In this document: in pieces, positions 53,850 to 63,244 of the stretch
Numbering within the stretch: the stretch's first letter is position 1
How the letters are laid out: every line of letters starts with the position of its first letter
Assembly: GCF_902491285.1 (NCBI RefSeq)
Contig: NZ_CABUHK010000011.1
Span: forward strand, 1 to 64,000
Length of the DNA stretch: 64,000 bases
Origin: an uncultured Bacteroides sp.
Lineage (GTDB): Bacteria; Bacteroidota; Bacteroidia; Bacteroidales; Bacteroidaceae
Direction: 5' to 3'
Translations under genes and position numbers: made by a program
The notes under the pieces: model-generated
Told to the model about the DNA's origin: nothing
Seen by the model: only the letters and a program-made list of their open reading frames with translations
Database searches by the model: none

Positions 53850-53937
53850 TTCGTCTGACAGTTGTTGAACTTTCGTCTGACAACTGTTATTCTTCCGTCT
53901 GACAACTGTCAGACGAAAAAGCAACAATTGTCAGACG
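53850..53937. repeat. four 22-nt units with forward and inverted CGTCTGACA words
   Basis: CGTCTGACA starts at 53852, 53874 and 53896. Its inverse TGTCAGACG starts at 53907 and 53929. All are on one 22-nt grid, giving four units and 88 bp. Unit 3 is a self-palindrome (CGTCTGACA-AC-TGTCAGACG). Units 1 and 4 are complementary over about 16 bases with one G-T pair. Confidence 0.85.
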
Positions 53938-54004
53938 AATAAAATCATGCATCATCAATCATAAATTCATTCAGTATTAACGACAAATTAGCACAAGTTC
54001 GAAA

Positions 54005-54033
54005 TTAGTTCATAACCGTACAGAAATGAAACA
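54005..54033. repeat. third, diverged copy of the CCGTACGG repeat
   Basis: ATTAGTTCATAACCGTACAG, then AAATGAAAC, repeats the segment at 53735-53760 with five or six changes. The two direct copies bracket the 22-nt array. Confidence 0.7.
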
Positions 54034-54060
54034 ATCTTTTGCTACGATTGCTTTTGGTTA

Positions 54061-54091
54061 TTTGCATTTTTCGAAAAAAATGTTATCTTTG
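54061..54091 (+). promoter_or_regulatory. consensus Bacteroides promoter of the small winged-helix gene
   Basis: TTTG (54061-54064), exactly 19 bp, then TATCTTTG (54084-54091). This is the best promoter match in the window. The transcript would carry a leader of about 85 nt, which contains a short ATGATT/AATCAT palindrome near 54132-54144. Confidence 0.8.
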
Positions 54092-54183
54092 TAGGTAGGT
54101 AATGCGAATAACATTATTTTCCTATGCTCACAATGATTAAATCATATAATAACTGATTGTTTAATCTTCTAAAAGTTTGCATT

Positions 54184-54405
54184 ATGGAAAAGACTAGAAT
54201 TGGCTTGAATGCAGGAAAAGTATGGCGCATCTTAAATGAAAAAGGTGAACTTTCAATCTTCGATTTGTGCCGTGAGTTAGGTTTGACTTTCGAAGACGTA
54301 GCTCTTGCTATTGGTTGGCTGGCTAGGGAAAGCAAAATCTTTCTGAGAAAAAGGGAAGGAATGCTTTTTGCCAGTATCGAAAATGTCGAATTTACTTTTG
54401 GCTAA
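54184..54405 (+). CDS. small winged-helix DNA-binding-like protein (DUF2582)
   Basis: A 73-residue protein with one winged-helix domain: GLNAGKVWRILNEKGELSIFDLCRELGLTFEDVALAIGWLARESKIFL, then a two-stranded wing. It belongs to the small DUF2582 family common in Bacteroidota, whose target is unknown. ATG 54184 is preferred over 54157, which would add nine residues not typical of the family. The strong promoter upstream predicts high expression. It is divergent from nnr. Confidence 0.88.
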   Translation: MEKTRIGLNAGKVWRILNEKGELSIFDLCRELGLTFEDVALAIGWLARESKIFLRKREGMLFASIENVEFTFG

Positions 54406-54585
54406 AGTGATGATTAATTTAAAATTAAGGTGGAACTCCACTTGATTATTTATGCCGTTGAAAGCTTAATGAGGTGGATAAGTGGGAGTAGCTGTGCCTG
54501 AAATCCTGTTTCTTTACTTTTTTCTCTGATTTTTTCCACCTATCCAATAAATACTCACAAGCGATTCCTACAAGAGTTTATCGAC

Positions 54586-54619
54586 TTTGACTTGTTTATT
54601 GTTATTTTTCCTACCTTTG
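54586..54619 (+). promoter_or_regulatory. promoter of the POT carrier gene
   Basis: TTTG (54586-54589), 22 bp, then TACCTTTG (54612-54619). The leader is about 27 nt. The 245-bp gap also holds AGGTGGA/TCCACCT words (54471, 54535), possibly a stem. Confidence 0.6.
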
Positions 54620-54650
54620 CACCTCATAAACTACTAAAACACATAAATTC

Positions 54651-56195
54651 ATGAGTGCATTGAAAGGACATCCTAAAGGTCTTTATCTGATTTTCGCGAC
54701 CAGCACGGCAGAACGTTTCAGTTATTACGGAATGCGTGCCATCTTTATTCTTTTCCTGACGCAGGCATTATTGTTTGACAAAGAAGCCGCAGCATCCATC
54801 TACGGTAGCTATACCGGATTAGTTTATCTGACACCCTTGATTGGCGGGTACATTGCCGATAAATACTGGGGTATCCGTCGTTCCGTATTTTGGGGAGCGA
54901 TGATGATGGCAGTGGGGCAGTTCCTTATGTTTATGAGTGCATCTACTTTAGAAAATAAGGAGCTTGCCCACTGGATGATGTATGGCGGGCTCGGGTTTAT
55001 GATTTTAGGTAACGGCTGTTTCAAGCCAACAGTCTCTTCTATGGTAGGACAACTGTATGAACCGGGAGATAAGCGTCTCGATGCAGCATACACTATCTTC
55101 TATATGGGAGTCAATGTAGGTTCCTTTGCCGCTCCGTTGATTTGTGGTTATTTGGGTGATACCGGAAATCCGAATGACTTTAAATGGGGATTTCTTGCAT
55201 CCGGAATCATGACACTGTTCACCGTTATTCTTTTTGAAACTCAAAAGAATAAATACCTTTTCTCTCCTTCCGGCGAACCGATTGGTATCCTTCCGGATGC
55301 TAAGAGGGAGAAAAAAGAAGATAAAGCCGAACACATCTCCCATCCGAAGATGGACAAAGGAACAAAAATACGTAACATAGTAATTATCATTGCCCTTACT
55401 GCTGCCCTGTTGGCCTTTTTCAGTTATGCTTTTGACGGCGACTGGGTGAGTGTCGGTATTTTTACGGCTTGTATCGTTTTCCCCGTTCTTATTCTGCTTG
55501 ACGGTTCATTAACTAAAATAGAGCGTAGCCGTATCTTCGTTATCTATATTATAGCATTCTTTGTCATATTCTTTTGGGCGGCATACGAACAGGCAGGTGC
55601 TTCTCTGACGCTTTTTGCTTCCGAGCAGACCGACCGTAGTATTTTCGGCTGGGAGATGCCTGCTTCCTGGTTCCAGTCTTTCAATCCTCTTTTTGTGGTA
55701 GTTCTCGCCTATGTTATGCCGGGGGTATGGAGCTTCCTTAGCAAACGGAATATGGAGCCTGCTTCTCCGACGAAGCAAGCTATCGGTCTGTTACTTCTTT
55801 CCTTGGGGTATCTTTTCATTTGCTTTGGAGTGAAAGATGCCATCCCCGGAGTGAAAGTCAGCATGATTTGGCTGACGGGACTTTACTTTATCCATACAAT
55901 GGGTGAAATAGCTTTGTCACCTATCGGACTCTCTATGGTAAACAAGCTGACTCCCCTGCGTTTTGCTTCTCTGATGATGGGTATATGGTATCTTTCCAAT
56001 GCCACTGCCAACAAGTTTGCAGGCATGTTGAGCGGGCTTTATCCCGAAGATGGAAAGGTGAAAACAATCCTCGGTTATCAGATTGCCACGATGTACGACT
56101 TCTTCATGTTGTTCGTCGTCATGTCGGGTGTTGCTTCGCTGATTCTGTTCCTTCTTTCGAAGAAATTACAGAAGATGATGCACGGGGTAGAATAA
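54651..56195 (+). CDS. POT/PTR-family proton-dependent peptide transporter
   Basis: A 514-residue inner-membrane carrier that imports di- and tripeptides with protons. The ERFSYYGMRAI motif (the E-x-x-E-R-like substrate/proton motif of helix 1) is at about residues 22-32. The family motif GGYIADKYWGIRRSVFWGA and the later FFVIFFWAAYEQAGASLTLFA fit too. There are about 14 TM helices. A -7 box for hpt lies right after its stop. Confidence 0.93.
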   Translation: MSALKGHPKGLYLIFATSTAERFSYYGMRAIFILFLTQALLFDKEAAASIYGSYTGLVYLTPLIGGYIADKYWGIRRSVFWGAMMMAVGQFLMFMSASTLENKELAHWMMYGGLGFMILGNGCFKPTVSSMVGQLYEPGDKRLDAAYTIFYMGVNVGSFAAPLICGYLGDTGNPNDFKWGFLASGIMTLFTVILFETQKNKYLFSPSGEPIGILPDAKREKKEDKAEHISHPKMDKGTKIRNIVIIIALTAALLAFFSYAFDGDWVSVGIFTACIVFPVLILLDGSLTKIERSRIFVIYIIAFFVIFFWAAYEQAGASLTLFASEQTDRSIFGWEMPASWFQSFNPLFVVVLAYVMPGVWSFLSKRNMEPASPTKQAIGLLLLSLGYLFICFGVKDAIPGVKVSMIWLTGLYFIHTMGEIALSPIGLSMVNKLTPLRFASLMMGIWYLSNATANKFAGMLSGLYPEDGKVKTILGYQIATMYDFFMLFVVMSGVASLILFLLSKKLQKMMHGVE

Positions 56196-56202
56196 AAAAT
56201 TG

Positions 56203-56210
56203 TATTTTTG
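56203..56210 (+). promoter_or_regulatory. -7 box of hpt
   Basis: TATTTTTG matches the consensus and lies only 7 bp after the POT stop. The leader is about 20 nt. Confidence 0.5.
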
Positions 56211-56236
56211 CGACAACTTTTTTAAAATAACCGGTT

Positions 56237-56773
56237 ATGGATACCATTCAGATAAAAGACAAATTATTTACCGTTTCTATTAAGGAACAAGATATTCAGA
56301 AAGAAGTGATTCGCGTAGCGAACGAAATTAACCGCGACTTGGCAGGTAAGAATCCGCTTTTCCTTAGTGTGTTGAACGGTTCGTTCATGTTTACCGCTGA
56401 TTTGTTGAAGCATATCACAATCCCTTGCGAGATCTCATTCGTGAAACTGGCTTCTTATCAGGGGGTGACTTCCACCGGGGTGATTAAAGAGGTCATCGGT
56501 CTGAATGAAGACATCGCCGGACGTACGGTTGTCATTGTAGAAGACATTGTGGATACGGGACTGACCATGCAACGCTTGCTGGATACATTAGGTACGCGTA
56601 ATCCCGAAGCAATTCATATCGCTTCCCTGTTGGTGAAACCGGAGAAGTTGAAGGTAGACCTCAACATTGAATATGTAGCGATGGAAATTCCGAATGACTT
56701 CATCGTAGGCTATGGGCTCGACTATGACGGCTTCGGACGTAATTATCCCGACATTTATACAGTAGTAGATTAA
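56237..56773 (+). CDS. hpt: hypoxanthine phosphoribosyltransferase
   Basis: Purine-salvage enzyme that joins hypoxanthine or guanine to PRPP in the cytoplasm. The PRPP-binding motif VVIVEDIVDTGLTM, the LFLSVLNGSFMFTADL loop and the C-terminal YVAMEIPNDFIVGYGLDYDGFGRNYPDIY are diagnostic. The 178-residue length is normal. It is followed by adk. The 58-bp gap between them is built of short GTAAAT and GTTAAAT words with no clear stem. Confidence 0.96.
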   Translation: MDTIQIKDKLFTVSIKEQDIQKEVIRVANEINRDLAGKNPLFLSVLNGSFMFTADLLKHITIPCEISFVKLASYQGVTSTGVIKEVIGLNEDIAGRTVVIVEDIVDTGLTMQRLLDTLGTRNPEAIHIASLLVKPEKLKVDLNIEYVAMEIPNDFIVGYGLDYDGFGRNYPDIYTVVD

Positions 56774-56831
56774 TAGTAAATAGGTACCAGTTAAATGGTA
56801 AATAGTAAATCGTTAAATTGTAAATAACAAG

Positions 56832-57401
56832 ATGTTGAACATTGTAATTTTCGGTGCTCCGGGTTCAGGAAAAGGAACACAGAGCGAACGTATTGTAGAA
56901 AAGTATGGAATCAACCACATCTCGACAGGAGATGTATTGCGTGCGGAAATCAAGAACGGCACAGAGCTGGGTAAAACCGCTAAAGGTTACATCGACCAGG
57001 GGCAATTGATTCCTGACGAATTGATGATTGATATTCTGGCAAGCGTATTCGATAGCTTTAAAGATAGCAAAGGTGTAATTTTCGACGGTTTCCCGAGAAC
57101 AATTGCACAGGCGGAAGCATTAAAGAAAATGTTGGCTGAAAGAGGACAGGATGTTTCTGTTATGGTAGACCTTGATGTCCCCGAAGATGAGCTGATGGTA
57201 CGTCTTATCAAACGTGGCAAAGACTCCGGTCGTGCGGACGACAACGAAGAGACTATCAAAAAACGTCTGCATGTATATCATTCACAGACTGCCCCGCTGA
57301 TTGACTGGTACAAGAACGAACAGAAATACCAGCACATTAACGGTTTGGGTACTATGGAAGGTATCTTTGCAGAAATCTGCGAAGCAGTAGATAAATTATA
57401 A
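56832..57401 (+). CDS. adk: adenylate kinase
   Basis: Interconverts ATP + AMP and 2 ADP. The P-loop is FGAPGSGKGTQ (residues 7-17), the AMP-binding segment has HISTGDVLRAEI, and FDGFPRTIAQAEAL follows. The lid is short (KRGKDSGRADDNEETIKKRL), without the zinc/lid insert of the long form, which fits the 189-residue length. It forms a purine pair with hpt. A terminator-like stem separates it from obgE. Confidence 0.97.
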   Translation: MLNIVIFGAPGSGKGTQSERIVEKYGINHISTGDVLRAEIKNGTELGKTAKGYIDQGQLIPDELMIDILASVFDSFKDSKGVIFDGFPRTIAQAEALKKMLAERGQDVSVMVDLDVPEDELMVRLIKRGKDSGRADDNEETIKKRLHVYHSQTAPLIDWYKNEQKYQHINGLGTMEGIFAEICEAVDKL

Positions 57402-57415
57402 TAATTATTCAAATA

Positions 57416-57456
57416 AGTCAGTAGCCGGAGTGTCTTGCTTTGGCTACTGACTGTTT
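57416..57456 (+). terminator. terminator or attenuator between adk and obgE
   Basis: AGTCAGTAGCC (57416-57426) pairs perfectly with GGCTACTGACT (57442-57452), followed by GTTTT. The U-run is short, so some read-through into obgE, 20 bp further on, is likely. Confidence 0.8.
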
Positions 57457-57474
57457 TAACATACAGAAAAGAAT

Positions 57475-58641
57475 ATGGCTGAATCGAATTTTGTTGATTA
57501 CGTAAAGATATACTGTCGCTCGGGCAAGGGCGGAAGAGGCTCTACGCACATGAGGCGCGAGAAATATTGTCCTAACGGAGGTCCCGATGGGGGCGATGGC
57601 GGAAGAGGAGGTCATATCATCCTGCGCGGCAACCGCAACTACTGGACACTGCTTCACTTGAAGTATGACCGTCATGCAATGGCAGGTCATGGCGAATCGG
57701 GAAGCAAGGGACGTAGCTTCGGAAAAGACGGCGCGGATAAAATAATAGAAGTACCCTGCGGAACGGTGGTTTACAATGCCGAAACCGGAGAGTATCTTTG
57801 TGACGTGACGGAAGACGGACAGGAAGTGATTTTGCTCAAAGGCGGCCGCGGCGGTCAGGGCAACAGTCATTTCAAGACGGCAACCCGCCAGGCTCCACGT
57901 TTTGCGCAGCCGGGAGAACCGATGCAGGAAATGACCGTTATCATGGAGTTGAAACTGCTTGCCGATGTCGGCTTGGTAGGTTTCCCCAATGCGGGAAAGT
58001 CTACACTGCTTTCTTCCATTTCGGCGGCAAAACCTAAAATAGCCGATTATCCGTTTACTACGCTCGAACCGAATCTGGGTATCGTTTCCTATCACGATGG
58101 AAAATCTTTCGTGATGGCGGATATTCCGGGAATTATCGAGGGAGCCAGCCAGGGTAAAGGCTTGGGACTGCGTTTTCTGCGTCATATCGAACGTAACTCA
58201 TTGCTGCTGTTTATGGTTCCGGCAGACAGCGACGATATTCGTAAAGAATACGATATCCTGCTGAACGAACTGCGTACCTTCAATCCTGAAATGCTGGACA
58301 AACAACGTGTATTGGCTATCACCAAGAGTGATATGCTCGACCAGGAATTGATGGACGAGATTGAACCGACATTGCCGGAAGGCATACCACACGTATTCAT
58401 TTCTTCTGTTTCCGGTTTGGGAATTTCCGTATTGAAGGATATTCTTTGGGAAGAACTGAACAAGGAAAGCAATAAAATAGAAGCAATCGTTCATCGTCCG
58501 AAGGACGTGACTCGTCTGCAACAGGAACTCAAAGACATGGGTGAAGATGAAGACATCGACTATGAATATGACGAAGATGTTGATAGCGACGACGATGATT
58601 TCGATTATGAATACGAAGAAGAAGATTGGGAAGATAAATGA
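57475..58641 (+). CDS. obgE: Obg-family GTPase
   Basis: Essential GTPase linked to 50S ribosome assembly and growth control. The Gly-rich Obg domain (residues 1-160; [28 protein letters not shown]) is followed by the G domain with G1 [12 protein letters not shown]3 DIPG and G4 TKSD. The acidic tail ([22 protein letters not shown]) is a Bacteroidota feature. It ends with an ATGA overlap into pgeF. The length is 388 residues. Confidence 0.97.
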   Translation: MAESNFVDYVKIYCRSGKGGRGSTHMRREKYCPNGGPDGGDGGRGGHIILRGNRNYWTLLHLKYDRHAMAGHGESGSKGRSFGKDGADKIIEVPCGTVVYNAETGEYLCDVTEDGQEVILLKGGRGGQGNSHFKTATRQAPRFAQPGEPMQEMTVIMELKLLADVGLVGFPNAGKSTLLSSISAAKPKIADYPFTTLEPNLGIVSYHDGKSFVMADIPGIIEGASQGKGLGLRFLRHIERNSLLLFMVPADSDDIRKEYDILLNELRTFNPEMLDKQRVLAITKSDMLDQELMDEIEPTLPEGIPHVFISSVSGLGISVLKDILWEELNKESNKIEAIVHRPKDVTRLQQELKDMGEDEDIDYEYDEDVDSDDDDFDYEYEEEDWEDK

Positions 58642-59450
58642 TTTCACTTACAAAATATAACGAGCTGCTGGGGTACGAGTCGTTGAAGGCATACCCCGGA
58701 GTAGTTCATTTTGTAACTACGCGTCGTGGTGGTGTCAGTAAAGGAACTTATGGTTCGTTTAATTGCTCTCCTTATACCAAGGACTCGTGTGTGAACGTCA
58801 ACCGTAATCAGTATGAGTTGTTTCAACTAATGGAGCATCAGATTAAGGAATTACTTATTCCGGAACAGGTGCATGGTTGTGAGAGCTTGGTTATTGGTGA
58901 ATCTTTTTTTGAAGATTCTTTGGAAAGAAGACGGCAACTTCTGCAGGGAGTGGATGCATTGATTACCAATGTGCCGGGATATTGTGTTTGTGTCACGACT
59001 GCGGATTGCGTGCCTGTGTTGTTGTATGACAGAAAACAACGGGCAGTAGCTGCCGTCCATGCCGGATGGAAAGGAACGGTGAAACATATCGTCGCCAATG
59101 TGATGGAGCACATGAACCGGTATTTCGGAACTCAAGGTGAAGATGTGGTAGCCTGTATCGGTCCGAGCATTTCGCTTGAATCCTTTGAAGTGGGTAATGA
59201 GGTTTATGAAGCTTTTGAAGAAAGCGGCTTCGATATGTCCGCCATCTCTATCAAAAAGAAGGAAACGGGCAAATATCATATAGACTTGTGGGAAGCCAAC
59301 CGGATTGAACTGCTTGATGCGGGAGTGCCTGCGGAACAGATTGAAGTAGCCGGTATCTGCACCTATATTCATCATGATGAATTCTTTTCGGCACGTCGGC
59401 TGGGTATTGATTCCGGCCGTATATTGTCGGGGATAATGATTAGAAAGTAA
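58638..59450 (+). CDS. pgeF: peptidoglycan editing factor / purine nucleoside phosphorylase-like laccase-domain protein
   Basis: A 270-residue YfiH/PgeF-family protein. In E. coli YfiH corrects L-Ser misincorporated into peptidoglycan precursors, and other homologues cleave adenosine/inosine. Zinc-site segments are [26 protein letters not shown] and [12 protein letters not shown], with a late [14 protein letters not shown]. It starts inside the obgE stop (ATGA overlap). Which activity applies here is not decidable from sequence. Confidence 0.92.
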   Translation: MISLTKYNELLGYESLKAYPGVVHFVTTRRGGVSKGTYGSFNCSPYTKDSCVNVNRNQYELFQLMEHQIKELLIPEQVHGCESLVIGESFFEDSLERRRQLLQGVDALITNVPGYCVCVTTADCVPVLLYDRKQRAVAAVHAGWKGTVKHIVANVMEHMNRYFGTQGEDVVACIGPSISLESFEVGNEVYEAFEESGFDMSAISIKKKETGKYHIDLWEANRIELLDAGVPAEQIEVAGICTYIHHDEFFSARRLGIDSGRILSGIMIRK

Positions 59451-59505
59451 GATTCGGCATCTGCAACGTTGTTTTTTTACGCTGATAATTGGTTTATGAT
59501 AAGTT

Positions 59506-60171
59506 ATGTTTGAAATAAAAGTATCTCAGGAAATAAAGAATGCATGTCCGGTTTTTGCCGGAGCAGCCGTGTATGCCGCAGTAAAGAACACAGCTTATTG
59601 CGAAGGTCTTTGGAAGGAAATCAATGCTTTCACCGAACAACTGACTTCCACTACACAAATGGAAGACATCAAGCGTCAACCGGTTATTGCCGCTACCCGC
59701 GAAGCGTATAAGCGTTGCGGAAAAGACCCCGGACGTTACCGTCCGTCGGCAGAAGCCTTGCGTCGTCGTCTGATGCGTGGGATTCCTTTATATCAGATTG
59801 ATACATTGGTAGACCTAATCAATCTTGTTTCTCTCCGCACGGGACACTCTATCGGTGGTTTCGATGCCGATAAGATACAAGGCACGCATCTCGAACTCGG
59901 TATCGGAAGAGCGAAAGAACCGTTCGAAGGCATTGGGCGCGGAGTGTTGAATATCGAAGGGCTGCCCGTATATCGTGATTCTTTTGGCGGAATCGGAACG
60001 CCTACAAGCGACCATGAACGTACAAAGATGGACGTCGGAACTACTCATATCCTTGCTATCGTCAACGGTTACAATGGAAAAGAAGGTTTGAAAGAAGCTG
60101 CCGAAATGATTCAGTCCTTGTTAAGAGACTATGCGGAATCGGACGGCGGCGAGCTTTTATTCTTTGAATAA
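59506..60171 (+). CDS. B3/B4 tRNA-binding-domain protein
   Basis: A 221-residue free-standing copy of the B3/B4 domain found in phenylalanyl-tRNA synthetase beta. It has RQPVIAATREAYKRCGKDPGRYRPSAEALRRRL and GTPTSDHERTKMDVGTTHILAIV as in the family. Related stand-alone proteins may edit misacylated tRNA or act in metabolism, but the role is not settled. It lies 55 bp after pgeF and 33 bp before the M23 gene. Confidence 0.88.
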   Translation: MFEIKVSQEIKNACPVFAGAAVYAAVKNTAYCEGLWKEINAFTEQLTSTTQMEDIKRQPVIAATREAYKRCGKDPGRYRPSAEALRRRLMRGIPLYQIDTLVDLINLVSLRTGHSIGGFDADKIQGTHLELGIGRAKEPFEGIGRGVLNIEGLPVYRDSFGGIGTPTSDHERTKMDVGTTHILAIVNGYNGKEGLKEAAEMIQSLLRDYAESDGGELLFFE

Positions 60172-60204
60172 TCAACTCTGTCTGAGTTGAAAAAGAAAAA
60201 ATAC

Positions 60205-60852
60205 ATGAAGAACATACTTATTTCACTTACAGTCTTATTATTGCCTGTTATCATCCACGCACAGAATAAATCTCCTTTCTCTGCCAGGGAGATAAAAGAT
60301 GTCCGGGTGGCTACTCCCGGATTATTTGCTAAAAGTAACTATCTCTATCTGCATCTGGATTCTTTGCAGGAACATGAATATGCCTTTCCATTGCCCGGTG
60401 GCAAAGTAATCTCTGCCTACGGAACTCGTGGGGGACATTCGGGCGCAGATATCAAAACGTGCGCGAAAGATACGATTCGTGCTGCTTTCGACGGCATAGT
60501 CCGTATGTCGAAACCGTATTATGCGTATGGAAACCTGGTTGTCATCCGCCATCCCAACGGATTGGAAACCCTTTATAGCCATAACTTCAAGAACCTCGTC
60601 CAAAGCGGCGATACCGTAAAAGCCGGACAGCCTATCGGACTGACGGGACGTACCGGTCGTGCCACTACGGAGCATGTGCACTTTGAAACCCGTATCAACG
60701 GACAGCACTTCAATCCGAACCTTATCTTTGATATGAAAGAAAAGACCTTGCGGAAAGGATGCGTTAAGTGTACAAAAAACGGGAATGGGATTGTAGTGAA
60801 AACGCATATTCCCGATAACCGCGTCGCACAGAATAATCAGATTAAAAAGTAA
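60205..60852 (+). CDS. M23-family peptidase (LytM domain)
   Basis: A 215-residue exported peptidase that probably cuts peptidoglycan cross-links. The signal peptide is NILISLTVLLLPVIIHAQ. The LytM domain covers about residues 60-180, with zinc ligands His78 and Asp82 (HSGAD) and the HVH pair at 157-159 (EHVHFE). All four key residues are present, so it should be active. An in-frame TTG at 60187 would add six Lys-rich residues. ATG 60205 is preferred. Confidence 0.92.
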   Translation: MKNILISLTVLLLPVIIHAQNKSPFSAREIKDVRVATPGLFAKSNYLYLHLDSLQEHEYAFPLPGGKVISAYGTRGGHSGADIKTCAKDTIRAAFDGIVRMSKPYYAYGNLVVIRHPNGLETLYSHNFKNLVQSGDTVKAGQPIGLTGRTGRATTEHVHFETRINGQHFNPNLIFDMKEKTLRKGCVKCTKNGNGIVVKTHIPDNRVAQNNQIKK

Positions 60853-60947
60853 TGAAGAGTGCATCTTTATGGTTGGTGAATGGACAATGAAAGTAATAAA
60901 TCTTTTTTTGTCTTAAACTCTGTATTATCTATATCCGATAAACTTGC

Positions 60948-60955
60948 TATTTTTG
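60948..60955 (+). promoter_or_regulatory. possible -7 box of the GH84 gene
   Basis: TATTTTTG matches the consensus and gives a leader of about 60 nt. No -33 TTTG is at the right distance. Further T-rich near-matches follow. Confidence 0.35.
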
Positions 60956-61018
60956 ATTAATTTGTATTTCTTTGTGTAACTGTTTATGTTCTAATAACTA
61001 ACCCCCTTATTACTATTT

Positions 61019-63244
61019 ATGAAGAACAACAAGATTTACTTTCTGGGAGCCTGTCTCCTGTGTACTGTAACTGCATTTTCGCAGAATATTAACTTACAAC
61101 CTGCTCCCCAAGAGCTTATTACCCGTGACAAGATCATCGACCTGCCCGCCATCTATCAACTGGAAGGTGAAAAAGAGGCAAATCCGCATGCTGTGGAAGT
61201 CCTAAAAGAACTGCTTTCAGGTAAGCAAAGCACCAAACAAGGGCTCCGTATCTATATCGGTGAGAAAGGAGACAAGAGTGTACGGAAGTATGGTCGCTTG
61301 ATTCCTAATCGCGATGAAGCCTATTATCTGTCAGTGACCGATAAGGAAATTGTACTGGCAGGAAGTGACGAACGGGGTACCTATTATGCTTTACAGACTT
61401 TTGCGCAACTGCTGAAAGATGGAAAATTGCCGGAAGTGGAGATTAAGGATTATCCTTCCGTCCGTTATCGGGGTGTAGTGGAAGGGTTTTATGGAACTCC
61501 CTGGAGCCATCAGGCGCGTCTCAGCCAACTGGAGTTCTATGGCAAGAACAAAATGAATACCTATATATACGGTCCGAAAGACGACCCGTATCACAGTGCT
61601 CCGAACTGGCGTCTGCCTTATCCCGCGAAAGAAGCCGCGCAGTTGCAAGAACTGGTAACGGTAGCCAATAACAATGAGGTGGATTTTGTATGGGCCATCC
61701 ATCCGGGACAGGATATCAAATGGAATCAGCAAGACCGTGATATACTGCTGGCTAAGTTCGAGAAAATGTACCAGCTCGGAGTTCGTTCATTCGCCGTCTT
61801 CTTTGATGATATTTCCGGCGAAGGAACCAATCCGCAGAAACAGGCGGAACTTCTGAACTATATCGACGAGAACTTTGTGCAGGTGAAACAGGATGTGACT
61901 CCGCTTATCATGTGTCCCACCGAGTACAATAAAAGCTGGTCGAACCCGAAAGGCAACTACCTGACTACCTTAGGAGAGAAACTGAACCCTTCCATTCAAA
62001 TCATGTGGACGGGCGACCGTGTAGTCTCCGACATAACCCGTGACGGCATTTCTTGGATTAACGAACGCATCAAACGTCCGGCATACATTTGGTGGAATTT
62101 CCCTGTATCTGATTATGTACGCGACCATCTGCTTCTCGGCCCGGTTTATGGCAATGACACCACGATTTCCGGTCAGATGTCCGGCTTCGTCACGAATCCG
62201 ATGGAGCATGCTGAAGCGTCTAAAATTGCTATTTACAGTGTGGCAAGCTATGCCTGGAACCCTACGAAGTATGATACCTGGCAAACATGGAAAGCTGCTA
62301 TCCGTACTATCCTGCCGGATGCTGCGGAAGAACTTGAATGTTTTGCTATACATAATGCTGACTTGGGCGTCAACGGGCATCAGTACCGCCGTGAAGAATC
62401 ACAGGACATTCAGCCTGCTGCCGAACGTTTCCTTAAAAGCTATGTGGAGAATGGGAAGTATGAAATGGCAGACTTTGAAGCATTGCAGAATGCATTCGAA
62501 CGCATGACGGAATCTGCTGATATCCTGCTGATTAATACAGAAAATAAACCCTTGATTCAAGAGATAACCCCTTGGCTGTATCAGTTCAGACTGCTGGCTG
62601 AAACCGGGAAAGAAGTGTTGAATATGGTGAAGAGCCGGGATAACTTCTCTCATTCTTATTTCCTTCGGAAGTATAACCATGTGAAAGCCTTGCAGCAACA
62701 AATGTTTGATATTGACCAAACGTACAATCAGAACCCCTACCAACCGGGAGTAAAGACAGCTACAAGAGTGATAAAACCATTGATTGACCGCACTTTTGCA
62801 ATTACCGTCGAACGCTATAATCAAAAGAACGGAACTTCTCTGGATGCTATTACAGACTATATGCCGCACAGGCTTATAAGTGACGTAGACCAGATAAAGA
62901 ACCTGCCGTTGCAAATAAAAGTGAACCGGGTGCTTATTTCACCGTCCAATGAAGTGGTGAAATGGGGAGCGGGAAAAATGCTTGAAATAGAACTGGATAA
63001 TACTTATCCGGCAGAGAGCATACAAATCGACTTCGGAAAGAAAGAGCCATCTGCATGGGGACGTTTTGAAATCTCCGTAGACGGTAAGGAATGGAAGGCG
63101 ATAGACCTGATACAAAAAGGCAGCAAGCTTACAGCGGGATTGCAGAAAGCTCCGGTGAGGTTTGTCCGGTTTACAAATACGGGCAATGAAGAACAAGAAG
63201 TGTATCTGCGCCAGTTCGTGCTGACGATAGAAAAGGGGATGTAA
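61019..63244 (+). CDS. GH84 beta-N-acetylglucosaminidase (O-GlcNAcase homologue)
   Basis: A 741-residue exported hydrolase, very close to the structurally known B. thetaiotaomicron GH84. Signal peptide at residues 1-21. An N-terminal alpha/beta domain spans to about 145. The catalytic barrel contains Asp263-Asp264 (in FFDDISGEG), which correspond to the catalytic pair D242/D243 of the mature B. thetaiotaomicron enzyme. A helical and C-terminal beta domain follow. GH84 removes terminal beta-GlcNAc, by substrate-assisted catalysis. It is 35 kb from the PUL but shares its substrate class. A convergent AraC gene abuts its stop. Confidence 0.96.
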   Translation: MKNNKIYFLGACLLCTVTAFSQNINLQPAPQELITRDKIIDLPAIYQLEGEKEANPHAVEVLKELLSGKQSTKQGLRIYIGEKGDKSVRKYGRLIPNRDEAYYLSVTDKEIVLAGSDERGTYYALQTFAQLLKDGKLPEVEIKDYPSVRYRGVVEGFYGTPWSHQARLSQLEFYGKNKMNTYIYGPKDDPYHSAPNWRLPYPAKEAAQLQELVTVANNNEVDFVWAIHPGQDIKWNQQDRDILLAKFEKMYQLGVRSFAVFFDDISGEGTNPQKQAELLNYIDENFVQVKQDVTPLIMCPTEYNKSWSNPKGNYLTTLGEKLNPSIQIMWTGDRVVSDITRDGISWINERIKRPAYIWWNFPVSDYVRDHLLLGPVYGNDTTISGQMSGFVTNPMEHAEASKIAIYSVASYAWNPTKYDTWQTWKAAIRTILPDAAEELECFAIHNADLGVNGHQYRREESQDIQPAAERFLKSYVENGKYEMADFEALQNAFERMTESADILLINTENKPLIQEITPWLYQFRLLAETGKEVLNMVKSRDNFSHSYFLRKYNHVKALQQQMFDIDQTYNQNPYQPGVKTATRVIKPLIDRTFAITVERYNQKNGTSLDAITDYMPHRLISDVDQIKNLPLQIKVNRVLISPSNEVVKWGAGKMLEIELDNTYPAESIQIDFGKKEPSAWGRFEISVDGKEWKAIDLIQKGSKLTAGLQKAPVRFVRFTNTGNEEQEVYLRQFVLTIEKGM

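Noticed and set aside
53850..53937. CRISPR array
   Set aside because: The period is only 22 nt, copies occur in both orientations, spacers are not unique 30-mers, and no cas gene is present.
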